10,884 nt of DNA. Origin: Gemmatimonadota bacterium (GTDB taxonomy: Bacteria; Gemmatimonadota; Gemmatimonadetes; Gemmatimonadales; GWC2-71-9). The translations under genes were made by a program, and so were the position numbers. Below, one piece after another: positions 1 through 6,523 of this stretch. The DNA is taken from positions 1-10,884 of the forward strand of contig JAEHDT010000135.1 of NCBI GenBank assembly GCA_016880225.1. The letters run 5' to 3'. The number at the start of each line of letters is the position of its first letter. The first letter of the stretch is position 1. The notes below the pieces were generated by a model. That model saw only the letters and a list, made by a program, of their open reading frames with translations. It searched no databases and was not told where the DNA came from.

Positions 1-258
1 GAAGCCCGCGACCATGGTGGTGATGCGCAGACCGATCGCCACGGTGGTGGGAAGGTCGTGGAGCAGGAACAGGAACACCCAGAACGGCGCCGCCGCGATC
101 AGGGCCGGCCAGAGCCCGCGGCGTACGCCCCGGGACGCCGTGAGCACCAGCGCCACGGCCGTCGTCGCCGCCCCACCCGCCGGCGCCGGGAGCAACCAGG
201 CGAGCGCCGGTAGCGCTCCGGCGATGGCGAGTAGCGTGAAGGGATGGAGCCGGTTCAC
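1..258 (-). CDS. EcfT-like transmembrane subunit of an ECF transporter (5' part, runs off left edge)
   Basis: The first 86 codons of a membrane protein are visible; the rest lies beyond the left edge. The GTG start shares a GTGA with the stop of the upstream S-component gene (4-nt overlap), which is typical of translationally coupled transporter subunits. The visible part is hydrophobic, with likely membrane segments near residues 8-25, 30-42, 49-66 and 70-86, separated by a short basic loop (SRGVRRGLW). In energy-coupling-factor importers, EcfT/CbiQ links the substrate-binding S component to two ATPases through a cytoplasmic region with Ala-Arg-Gly motifs. That region would lie off the window, so the call rests on topology and on the neighbouring S component. 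The ATPase genes would be expected further left. No substrate can be deduced. Confidence 0.6.
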   Translation of the reverse strand, partial: MNRLHPFTLLAIAGALPALAWLLPAPAGGAATTAVALVLTASRGVRRGLWPALIAAAPFWVFLFLLHDLPTTVAIGLRITTMVAGF

Positions 259-824
259 GCCGCGCCGATGGCGCGGAGCGCCCACGGGAAGCGCGCGGCG
301 GTGCGGCGCGGCAGCGAGTGCAGCACCGAGGTCACGAGGGCGAAGGTGACCGCCTTGTCGCCGAAGTCAGACACGAAGCTCCCGAAAAAGCACGCGCCCA
401 AGGGCGGCAGTCCGAGCGCCTTGCCGAGAGCGGTGGTGAGGGCGATGCCGCCGGTGGTGGTGCAGCCGAACACGAGGTACGAGATGGGCGTCGACGTCAC
501 GGCCGCGATCACGCCGAGCCCGAGCCCCACGGGAACGGCCGTGCGGAGGCTGCGGAACAGCCCGGCGCGCGCCGCGGCCCAGGCGTACAGCGCCACGATG
601 ATCTGCACCACGACGAACGGCCAGAAGGTCGGATTGCGGAGCGTGTTCACGGCCGACGTCACCACGCCCGTAGCGATGCCCACCGCCGGGCCCGCGAGCG
701 CGGTGGCGAGAATCGTTCCCGTCGTGTCGAGGAACAAGGGCAGCGCCACGGCGTCGACCACGGCCGAGAGGGCGAGACTGATCGCGGCGGCGACGGGGAT
801 GAGGACGAGCAGGCGGATAGACAG
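255..824 (-). CDS. ECF transporter S component (substrate-binding membrane subunit), probable CTG start
   Basis: A small, very hydrophobic protein of 189 residues if started at CTG 824, or 168 if started at the first GTG (761). It resembles ECF-transporter S components: a first membrane helix leading into LPLFLDTTGT (about residues 28-37), then STPISYLVFGCTTTGG (about 111-126), and a C-terminal DFGDKAVTFALVTSVLHSLP helix (from about 153) followed by a basic tail. S components bind a vitamin or micronutrient in the membrane and are energised by EcfT and ATPases; the next gene looks like EcfT. The GTG start would remove the first half of helix 1. No ATG, GTG or TTG exists between 761 and the in-frame stop at 867-869. 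CTG 822-824 is preceded by GGAAG with a 7-nt gap, so I prefer it. The ligand is unknown; no riboswitch fits in the short leader. Confidence 0.72.
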   Translation of the reverse strand: MSIRLLVLIPVAAAISLALSAVVDAVALPLFLDTTGTILATALAGPAVGIATGVVTSAVNTLRNPTFWPFVVVQIIVALYAWAAARAGLFRSLRTAVPVGLGLGVIAAVTSTPISYLVFGCTTTGGIALTTALGKALGLPPLGACFFGSFVSDFGDKAVTFALVTSVLHSLPRRTAARFPWALRAIGAA

Positions 825-831
825 CGGGCAG

Positions 832-836
832 CTTCC
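832..836 (-). promoter_or_regulatory. Shine-Dalgarno-like GGAAG before a CTG start codon
   Basis: On the minus strand GGAAG lies 7 nt before CTG 822-824. It is one of the few Shine-Dalgarno-like sequences in the window and supports a CTG start for the S-component gene. The spacing is normal; the start codon is unusual. Confidence 0.45.
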
Positions 837-849
837 GTGAGGGTCGCGC

Positions 850-861
850 CAAAGATAGATA
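850..861. promoter_or_regulatory. Overlapping divergent -10-like boxes between the S-component and M28 genes
   Basis: The intergenic gap is 44 bp. On the minus strand TATCTTTG (857 to 850) matches TAnnTTTG, the -7 box known from Bacteroidota promoters, and a TTG lies 18 bp upstream of it inside the M28 gene. On the plus strand TAGATA (856-861) ends 7 nt before the M28 ATG, a spacing that would give a leaderless or nearly leaderless mRNA. The two boxes share positions 856-857, so RNA polymerase could probably not use both at once. This is read from motifs only; no transcription start is known. Confidence 0.4.
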
Positions 862-868
862 TAGCCTC

Positions 869-2128
869 ATGCTCGCAACCAGCCTGCTCCACGCCGCCGC
901 GCTCCTCCTCACCGCGCCCGCGCAGGACACCCTCTCCCCGGCGGCGCATCGCGTGCTCGCCGACGTGCGCTACCTCTCGGCCGACGCGCGCGAAGGGCGC
1001 GGCATCGGGACCGGAGGCCTGGCCGACGCGGGACGCTACATCGCCGACGCGTTCCGCCGGGCCCGGCTCAAGCCCGCCGCCGACGGCTCGTTCTTCCAGC
1101 CGTTCACCATCGCGGCCGACGCTCCGGCGGTCATGCACACCCACCTGGCCGGGGCGGAGACGCGCAACGTGGTCGCCGTGCTTCCCGGCCGCGACCCAGG
1201 CCTCCGCAGCGAGGTGGTCGTGGTGGGCGCGCACTACGACCACCTCGGCCTGGGCGGCTTCGGCGCGCTCGACCCCGACTCGACCGGCCGGGTGCACAAC
1301 GGCGCGGACGACAATGCGTCGGGCTCGGCCGCGCTGCTCGAGATCGCGCGGCAGCTCCGGTCCCGGCGCCCGGCCCGCACGATCCTGTTCATCGCGTTCT
1401 CAGGCGAGGAGCTCGGTGACCTCGGCTCCTCGTACTTCGTGAAGCACCCCCTGGTGGAGCCGATCGACTCCGTGTACGCGATGGTGAACCTCGACATGGT
1501 GGGCCGCCTCCGGAACGATCGCCTGCTCGCCCTCGGCGCGGCGAGCGCGAAGGAGTTCCCCGGGCTGCTCGATTCCCTGAACGCCGCCGAGGGACACTTC
1601 GATCTGCACGCCTCGGGTGACGGCTGGGGCCCGAGCGACCACGCGTCCTTCTTTGCCGCCAAGCGCCCGGTGCTGCACTTCTTCACCGACCTGCACGAGG
1701 ATTACCACCGCTCCACCGACGATTGGGAGCGGATCGACGCCGCAGGACTGGCCCGAGTGGCCACGTTCGCGGCCGGGGTCGCGTGGACCCTCGCCAACCG
1801 GCCCGCCCCGCTCACGTTCGTGGACGCGCCGCCGCCGCTCGCCACCACCGGCGGCCAGGGCTACGGCGCCTACCTCGGCACGATCCCCGACATGAGCGAG
1901 TCGCCAGGCGGCGTGCGCATCACCGGCGTCCGCGCCGGGAGTCCGGCCGAGCAGGCGGGGCTCAAAGGGGGCGACATCATCACGGCAATCGGCGCCAAGA
2001 CCGTCGCCAACCTGTACGACATGACCGACGCGCTACGCAGTCATCAGGCGGGGGATACGGTCGCCATCGTGCTGCGACGCGGGGACGCGGAAGTGCACGT
2101 CACGGCGGTCCTCGGCAAGCGCACGTGA
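869..2128 (+). CDS. Secreted M28-family zinc aminopeptidase with C-terminal PDZ domain
   Basis: A 419-residue metallopeptidase. Residues 1-19 form a hydrophobic export signal (ending near APAQ), unusual in having no Lys or Arg before the hydrophobic core. The M28 fold holds the expected di-zinc ligands: H122 in AHYDH, D147 in GADDNASG, E180/E181 in SGEEL (base and ligand), D209 in NLDMVG, and H280 in DYHRSTDDWERID. Residues about 330-416 form a PDZ domain (YGAYLGTIPDM, then GSPAEQAGLKGGDIITAIG), as in many periplasmic M28 peptidases. Role: release of N-terminal amino acids from peptides outside the cytoplasm; exact specificity cannot be read. ATG 869 is the only usable start, because an in-frame stop lies at 818-820 and no other start codon follows it. 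There is no ribosome-binding site, but a -10-like TAGATA lies 7 nt upstream. The stop overlaps the next gene's GTG. Confidence 0.93.
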   Translation: MLATSLLHAAALLLTAPAQDTLSPAAHRVLADVRYLSADAREGRGIGTGGLADAGRYIADAFRRARLKPAADGSFFQPFTIAADAPAVMHTHLAGAETRNVVAVLPGRDPGLRSEVVVVGAHYDHLGLGGFGALDPDSTGRVHNGADDNASGSAALLEIARQLRSRRPARTILFIAFSGEELGDLGSSYFVKHPLVEPIDSVYAMVNLDMVGRLRNDRLLALGAASAKEFPGLLDSLNAAEGHFDLHASGDGWGPSDHASFFAAKRPVLHFFTDLHEDYHRSTDDWERIDAAGLARVATFAAGVAWTLANRPAPLTFVDAPPPLATTGGQGYGAYLGTIPDMSESPGGVRITGVRAGSPAEQAGLKGGDIITAIGAKTVANLYDMTDALRSHQAGDTVAIVLRRGDAEVHVTAVLGKRT

Positions 2129-2583
2129 CCGCCACGCTCGACCCCGGCAAGATCGTCCGGGCGCTGCGCGCCGCGCACCTGCACGACGCGTCGCGCGAGG
2201 AGCTGCTGCGGCTCGCCTGCGAGCGGCTGCGGAGCCTCGGCGCCCCCTACACGTCGGTGTACGCCTACATGCTGCGGGGTGACGAGCTGGTGCTCGAGGC
2301 GCACGCGGGCCGCGACACGGAGCACACCCGCATCCCCGTGGGCCGGGGCATCTGCGGAACGGCGGTGGCCACCGGGGAGGACCAGAACGTCCCCGACGTC
2401 GCGGCCGTCGGGAACTATCTCGCCTGCAACCTCGACACCAAGTCGGAGCTCGTCGTGCTGATCCGCCGTGGCGAGACGATCCTCGGGCAGCTGGACGTGG
2501 ATTCGGACGTGCCGGCAGGGTTCACCGACCGGCACCACCGCATAGTGAAGGAAGTCGCGGACGCCCTCGCCGTGCTGCTGTAG
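2125..2583 (+). CDS. Small GAF-domain protein, free methionine-(R)-sulfoxide reductase-like
   Basis: 152 residues, essentially one GAF domain. The GTG start shares GTGA with the stop of the M28 gene, implying translational coupling; the frame is open further upstream inside the M28 gene, but the protein only becomes GAF-like from here. The core IPVGRGICGTAVATG (70-84), YLACN (98-102) and GQLDVDSD (121-128) closely follows free-methionine-(R)-sulfoxide reductases (YebR type). In that family a catalytic Cys sits in the HIACD segment and resolving cysteines sit in or before GVCGTA. Here C101 and C77 match two of them. The third position, ten residues before C77, is H67, and the HIACD segment reads YLACN. 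The protein may therefore reduce free methionine sulfoxide with two cysteines, or be a ligand-sensing GAF relative. It is cytoplasmic, with no signal peptide. Confidence 0.8.
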   Translation: MTATLDPGKIVRALRAAHLHDASREELLRLACERLRSLGAPYTSVYAYMLRGDELVLEAHAGRDTEHTRIPVGRGICGTAVATGEDQNVPDVAAVGNYLACNLDTKSELVVLIRRGETILGQLDVDSDVPAGFTDRHHRIVKEVADALAVLL

Positions 2584-3885
2584 CTACTCGACCCGCGCCT
2601 CCGCCGCCCCTTCCCACCCGAGCAGCGCTAGCCGGGCCGCGTCCGCGTCGTGGTCCAAGAGCTCGGCGTAGCGCCCCCACTCGATGATCGTGTCGAACAG
2701 CGACTGGGCCGGGATGAAGGGAAAGTAGATCGTGAGATCGGCGAGCACCTCCTCGTCCTCCACGGTGCCCTCCTCCTTCAGCATGGCGAGCAACCGACCG
2801 AACAAAGGCTGCTTCGCCAGGCGCGTGCGCGTCGCGTCCTTGCGCGCATCGTCGTCCATCGCCATCACGTCGCGCCCCGCCTGGGTGAGCTGCACGATCT
2901 CGCCCGGCGTGTTCACCCACCCGAGCTGCTCCGCCCCCCGCACCACCGCGGACATGCGGTCGTAGTCCACCCCCAGGTCCTCGGCCAGCTCGAACACGGG
3001 GCCCTTGCCGTCGGGACGGGTGAGCAGGTGGTCCAGGAGGCCGGTGACCTCGGAGACGTGGACGCGGGGGAACGGCACGAGTCGCTGCGGCGCGGCCGGC
3101 GCCGTTTCGGGCAGCAGCGTCGCCGTGAGGATCGCGTGCAGCCGGTCCACCATCGCCTCGAACTCGGGGCTCCGCTCCTGTCGCGGATAGGGCAGCGAAT
3201 TCTCGAGCTCTTCCCGCACGTGCCCGGGGTTCGAGCCGAACACGACGATCCGGCCCGCCAGGAACACGGCCTCCTCCACGCTGTGGGTGACGATGACGAG
3301 AGTATTCACGCCCGTTGCCGGATCGCGCCACAGGTCCACCACCTGGCTCCGCAGGTTCTCCGTCGTGAGGGGATCGAGCGCGCCGAACGGCTCGTCCATG
3401 AGCAGGATCTCCGGCGCCACCGCCAGGGCGCGTGCGAACCCCACCCGCTGCTTCATGCCGCCCGACAACTCCTTGGGGTAGGCCTGCTCGAACCCGTCGA
3501 GCCCGACCAGATTGACGGCCCGCGCGACCGCGTCGCGCCGCGCCGCGCCGTCCACCCCGCGCGCCTCGAGGCCCATGGCGACGTTCTCCGCGACCGTGAG
3601 CCACGGCAGCAGCGCGAACGACTGAAACACCATCGCCGCCGCGCCGAGCACGCCGTCGAGCCGTTGCCCGCGGTACAGCACCGTGCCCTCGGCGGGGCGC
3701 GCCAGGCCCGCGAACAGGCGCAGCAGCGTGCTCTTGCCGCACCCCGAGGGCCCCACCAGCGCCACCACCTCGTGCTCGTGCACGGCGAGCGACACGTCGC
3801 GCAGCGCCTCGAGCACCTGGCCGTTCGGCAGCCGGAAGCGCTGCGTCACGTGCTGCGCCTCGAGCAGCAGGGATCCGGGCGTCAT
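2584..3885 (-). CDS. ABC transporter ATP-binding protein, nitrate/sulfonate/taurine class, with C-terminal AAA-associated domain
   Basis: 433 residues. The N-terminal nucleotide-binding domain (about 6-235) is complete: Walker A GPSGCGKST (45-53), Q-loop Q88, signature LSGGMKQR (140-147), Walker B ILLMDEP (160-166), D-loop GALD (168-171) and switch H201. FQSFALLPWLTVAENV is typical of NrtD/SsuB/TauB ATPases. Residues about 268-420 form an extra domain rich in helices (VTGLLDHLL, AEDLGVDYDR, LTQAGRDVMAMDDDARK, LFGRLLAML, YFPFIPAQSLFDTIIEWGRYAELL) that matches the C-terminal AAA-associated domain of some such ATPases. It may be regulatory; its ligand is unknown. The ATG overlaps the permease stop (ATGA). 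The frame stays open 420 codons upstream inside the permease gene, but that stretch is not protein-like, so I start at MTPGSLLLEAQHV. Its stop codon abuts the GAF gene stop. Confidence 0.93.
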   Translation of the reverse strand: MTPGSLLLEAQHVTQRFRLPNGQVLEALRDVSLAVHEHEVVALVGPSGCGKSTLLRLFAGLARPAEGTVLYRGQRLDGVLGAAAMVFQSFALLPWLTVAENVAMGLEARGVDGAARRDAVARAVNLVGLDGFEQAYPKELSGGMKQRVGFARALAVAPEILLMDEPFGALDPLTTENLRSQVVDLWRDPATGVNTLVIVTHSVEEAVFLAGRIVVFGSNPGHVREELENSLPYPRQERSPEFEAMVDRLHAILTATLLPETAPAAPQRLVPFPRVHVSEVTGLLDHLLTRPDGKGPVFELAEDLGVDYDRMSAVVRGAEQLGWVNTPGEIVQLTQAGRDVMAMDDDARKDATRTRLAKQPLFGRLLAMLKEEGTVEDEEVLADLTIYFPFIPAQSLFDTIIEWGRYAELLDHDADAARLALLGWEGAAEARVE

Positions 3886-5621
3886 TGCACCAGGCCGAAG
3901 CGCGACCGGGCCCACTCCATCATCGAGTGCCATACGACGCGGTTCCAGCCGACCACGATGAGACTCATTAGGGCGATCCCTCCCGCGAGCAGCGGGAAAT
4001 TGGCGTGCGCGGTGGCGTCCGAGATCAGGCTCCCCAATCCTCGCGTGGTCCGCAGGGCGCCGCCGGCGTCGATGTACTCGGCGACGATCGATCCGTTCCA
4101 GGCCCCGCCCGCCGCGGTCACCCAGCCCGTCACGAGCGCGGGGAAAGCGGCCGGCAGGTACAGCACGCGCCAACGCGCCAGGCGCCGCAGCCGGAACGCC
4201 GCCGTCGCGTCCTTGAGCTGCTGCGGAATCGCCGCCACTGCGGAGATCACGTTGAACAGGATGTACCATTGCCCCGCAAGCACCATCAACGCCACCGCGC
4301 CGATCCCGAGTCCGATGCCGATCCGCTCGAACAGCAGGATCACGAGCGGGAACAGCATGGGAGCAGGAAACGACGCGACGACCTGAATGACCGGCTGCAG
4401 CGCGCGGGCGAGGCGCGGTGAGCGGCCGATCACCACCCCGGCCGGGAGGGCCCACGCGGTCGAGAGGAAGACCGCGCCCATCACCCGCGAGAACGTGAGC
4501 GCCGCGGCGGCGAGCAGCTCGCCCCATTCCGCCCACCCGAGGCGGCCGACGAGAAGCCACAGGCGCCAGGCGCCGAGCGCGCCCAGCGCCGCGATCGCGG
4601 CCGCCAAGAGCCCAGCGCCGACCTTCCGCGCGATCGGGTGCTCGAAGGCGCGCCGTGGGGCCCGCAGGATCACCGGCCCTACCGCCCGGAACGGGCGCTC
4701 GAGCGGCCGCGCCGCCTGGCGCGCGCTGCGGTAGGCGCGCAGCTGCAGCATGGCCGCGCGGCGCGGCAGCCGCGCCCGGCGCAGGAATTCGAGCACCCAC
4801 GAGGAGGGTGCCGGCCCCCCGCCGCTCTCGTCCAGCCGGAACTTTTCCACCCACACGACCAGCGGGCGCCACAGCAGCTGATCGAGGCACACGATCATCG
4901 CGACCATCGCGAAGATCGCGAGCGCCATGGCGGGCACGTTGCCCTGGTCGAGCGCGACGCTCATGTACGACCCGATGCCGGGGAGGCGGTAGTCCCGACC
5001 GCCCAGGCGGAACGCCTCGTTCACCATCAGGAAGAACCAGCCGCCCGCCATCGAGAGCATGCCGTTCCACACGAGTCCCTGCGCGGCGGCTGGAACCTCG
5101 AGCTCCCAGAACGTGCGCGATGCCCTCCACCCCGCGACCTGACACGCGTCCCGCAGCGGCACGGGCAGGCTCTTGAGGGAGCTATAGAACGAGAGGGCCA
5201 GGTTCCACGCCTGCGCCGTGAATATCATCAGGATGGCGGCGAGCTCGAGCCCCACGTTACGGGTCGGGAACAGCGACATGAGCCCCAGCACGAGTCCGGG
5301 GAGGAAGCCAAGCACGGGAATGCTCTGGAGGATGTCGAGCAGCGGCAGCAGCAGGCGCTCCGCGGCCCGCGACTTCGCGGCGGCCCACCCGAAACCCAGG
5401 GCGAAGAGGTACGAGATGACGAGCGCAGTCACGCCGCGGGACAACGAGAACAGCGCGTACCTGGGCAGCGCGCCGAATCGCAGATCGATCCGGACCGCCT
5501 CCGCCAGCGGGGCCCGGAACTCGCGCGCGAACGCCACCACACCCGCGATCACTCCGCCGAGCAGGCAGAGGATCGCGACGTCGGCCAGCCCGATTCGCCG
5601 GAAGCTGCGCTTCATGGCCAT
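3882..5621 (-). CDS. ABC transporter permease with two fused permease domains (nitrate/sulfonate/taurine class)
   Basis: 579 residues containing two permease units in tandem, about 12 membrane segments in all. The first (about 10-260) carries the ATPase-coupling EAA-type loop near 157-185 (LRDACQVAGWRASRTFWELEVPAAAQ reduced to key features: D158, G164, P177). The second (about 335-570) carries its loop near 470-497 (LKDATAAFRLRRLARWRVL). Between them lies an Arg-rich cytoplasmic linker (about 262-330) with repeated RR/RPLERP stretches. One polypeptide would thus form the whole channel, paired with two copies of the downstream ATPase. The substrate is unknown: the class imports nitrate, sulfonates, taurine, bicarbonate and similar ions. 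No substrate-binding protein gene is adjacent. ATG 5621 and ATG 5615 are both possible starts; neither has a clear ribosome-binding site. Confidence 0.9.
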   Translation of the reverse strand: MAMKRSFRRIGLADVAILCLLGGVIAGVVAFAREFRAPLAEAVRIDLRFGALPRYALFSLSRGVTALVISYLFALGFGWAAAKSRAAERLLLPLLDILQSIPVLGFLPGLVLGLMSLFPTRNVGLELAAILMIFTAQAWNLALSFYSSLKSLPVPLRDACQVAGWRASRTFWELEVPAAAQGLVWNGMLSMAGGWFFLMVNEAFRLGGRDYRLPGIGSYMSVALDQGNVPAMALAIFAMVAMIVCLDQLLWRPLVVWVEKFRLDESGGGPAPSSWVLEFLRRARLPRRAAMLQLRAYRSARQAARPLERPFRAVGPVILRAPRRAFEHPIARKVGAGLLAAAIAALGALGAWRLWLLVGRLGWAEWGELLAAAALTFSRVMGAVFLSTAWALPAGVVIGRSPRLARALQPVIQVVASFPAPMLFPLVILLFERIGIGLGIGAVALMVLAGQWYILFNVISAVAAIPQQLKDATAAFRLRRLARWRVLYLPAAFPALVTGWVTAAGGAWNGSIVAEYIDAGGALRTTRGLGSLISDATAHANFPLLAGGIALMSLIVVGWNRVVWHSMMEWARSRFGLVQ

Positions 5622-5645
5622 TCTATCCGTTTAACTTGAAACGCG
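5622..5645. promoter_or_regulatory. 24-bp divergent promoter region with imperfect palindrome GTTTAACTTGAAAC
   Basis: This is the whole gap between the ABC permease gene and the hydrolase gene. On the plus strand TAACTT (5632-5637) lies 8 nt before ATG 5646. On the minus strand TTAAAC (5634 to 5629) lies 7 nt before ATG 5621. Both would place transcription starts almost at the start codons. The boxes overlap inside an imperfect inverted repeat at 5629-5642 (5 of 7 pairs match), which may be an operator or simply a consequence of the two overlapping boxes. Confidence 0.4.
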
Positions 5646-6500
5646 ATGCCAGCAACCGCGACGGAGACGACGGTCGAGCTCACCGGCATCCGCCTCTACA
5701 CGCGACGGGTGGGAGACGGTCCGCCCGTGGTGGTGTTGCACGGCGGCCCCGGCGCCCAGCACGACTACCTCCTCCCCCAATTCGACCGGCTCGCCACGCA
5801 CCGCGCCCTCCTCTATTACGATCAGCGCGGCGGTGGGCGGTCCCCGGCCCCACGGGATCTGCCGGTCGGCTGGCGCGAGCACGTGGCCGACCTCGAAGCG
5901 CTGCGCGGTTGCTGGGAGCTGGAGCGCCTGACCCTGCTCGGCTACTCCTGGGGAGGGCTCCTCGCCATCCTCTACGCGCTGGAGCATCCCATGCGCGTGG
6001 CGCGGCTCGCGCTCGTCGCTCCGGCGCCGGTGACGGCGGCCTGGCACCAGGAATTCGAGCGCCGATTCGCCGAGCGGATGGCCCAGCCCTGGATAGCGCA
6101 GCGCCGCGCCGAGCTCGCGGCGTCGGGCCTGGCACGAACCGACCCCGAAAAGTACCGCCGCCTCGCGTTCGCGCTATCCGTCGCCGGCTACTTTCGCGAC
6201 CCGGCCCACGCCGGAGAGATGACGCCGTTTCGCGTCACCGAGCGTACCCGGCGGGCGGTGTGGGAGAGTCTCGGGCATTACGACCTGCGCGATCGCATCC
6301 GGCACACCTTCCCGAGCGGCGCCGCTCCCCGCTCCCTCCTTCTTCACGGCATCTACGACCCCATGCCCCTGGAGGCGGCCCGCGAGACGGCGGCGCTGCT
6401 CGGCACCGGCGTGATCGAGCTCGCCACCGGGCACGCCCCCCATGTGGAGGCGACCGAGGAGTTCGTGCGGGCGCTGGACGGATTCCTGCCCCGCGGCTGA
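5646..6500 (+). CDS. Alpha/beta hydrolase, proline iminopeptidase-like (S33)
   Basis: 284 residues with the alpha/beta-hydrolase landmarks in order: oxyanion-hole HGGPG (32-36), DQRGGGRS (59-66), nucleophile elbow GYSWGG with S101, acid D238 in HGIYDPM and histidine H263 in ATGHAPHVE. HGGPG plus DQRG and GxSWGG is the hallmark of prolyl aminopeptidase and its relatives, which remove N-terminal proline or hydrolyse related amides and esters. The cap region (about 130-215) is Arg- and Ala-rich and is smaller than in classical prolyl aminopeptidases of about 310-320 residues, so the true substrate is uncertain. There is no signal peptide, so it is cytoplasmic. ATG 5646 is preceded by a promoter-like box rather than a ribosome-binding site. 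The next gene starts 23 bp downstream; co-transcription is possible. Confidence 0.88.
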   Translation: MPATATETTVELTGIRLYTRRVGDGPPVVVLHGGPGAQHDYLLPQFDRLATHRALLYYDQRGGGRSPAPRDLPVGWREHVADLEALRGCWELERLTLLGYSWGGLLAILYALEHPMRVARLALVAPAPVTAAWHQEFERRFAERMAQPWIAQRRAELAASGLARTDPEKYRRLAFALSVAGYFRDPAHAGEMTPFRVTERTRRAVWESLGHYDLRDRIRHTFPSGAAPRSLLLHGIYDPMPLEAARETAALLGTGVIELATGHAPHVEATEEFVRALDGFLPRG

Positions 6501-6523
6501 GCCGTTAGGTTCAACCGGAACCC
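6501..6523 (+). promoter_or_regulatory. Promoter-like TAGGTT with inverted repeat GGTTC-N5-GAACC before the PolX-like gene
   Basis: In the 23-bp gap, TAGGTT (6506-6511) lies 12 nt before ATG 6524. An exact inverted repeat, GGTTC (6508-6512) and GAACC (6518-6522) with a 5-nt centre, overlaps it and ends one base before the start codon. It could be an operator or a small RNA hairpin at the translation start. The GTTC/GAAC half-sites recall LexA boxes, but the orientation and spacing differ from the Gram-positive GAAC-N4-GTTC box. Confidence 0.35.

Noticed and set aside
318..1442. 374-codon plus-strand frame across the S-component and M28 genes
   Set aside because: The translation is Arg/Glu/His-rich and then Ser/Arg/Pro-rich without any recognisable fold; it spans two well-supported genes and a promoter gap.
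2650..4386. 578-codon plus-strand frame opposite the ABC ATPase and permease
   Set aside because: It mirrors the coding frame of the true genes; it is His/Arg/Leu-rich and without protein-family features.
3886..5145. 420-codon in-frame extension upstream of the ABC ATPase
   Set aside because: It overlaps the permease gene on the same strand in another frame; its translation is low-complexity Arg/Gly/Ala, whereas the ATPase family begins at the ATGA overlap at 3885.
6508..6522. Canonical LexA (SOS) box
   Set aside because: The repeat is GTTC-N5-GAAC in inverse orientation, which matches neither the GAAC-N4-GTTC nor the GTTC-N7-GTTC box.
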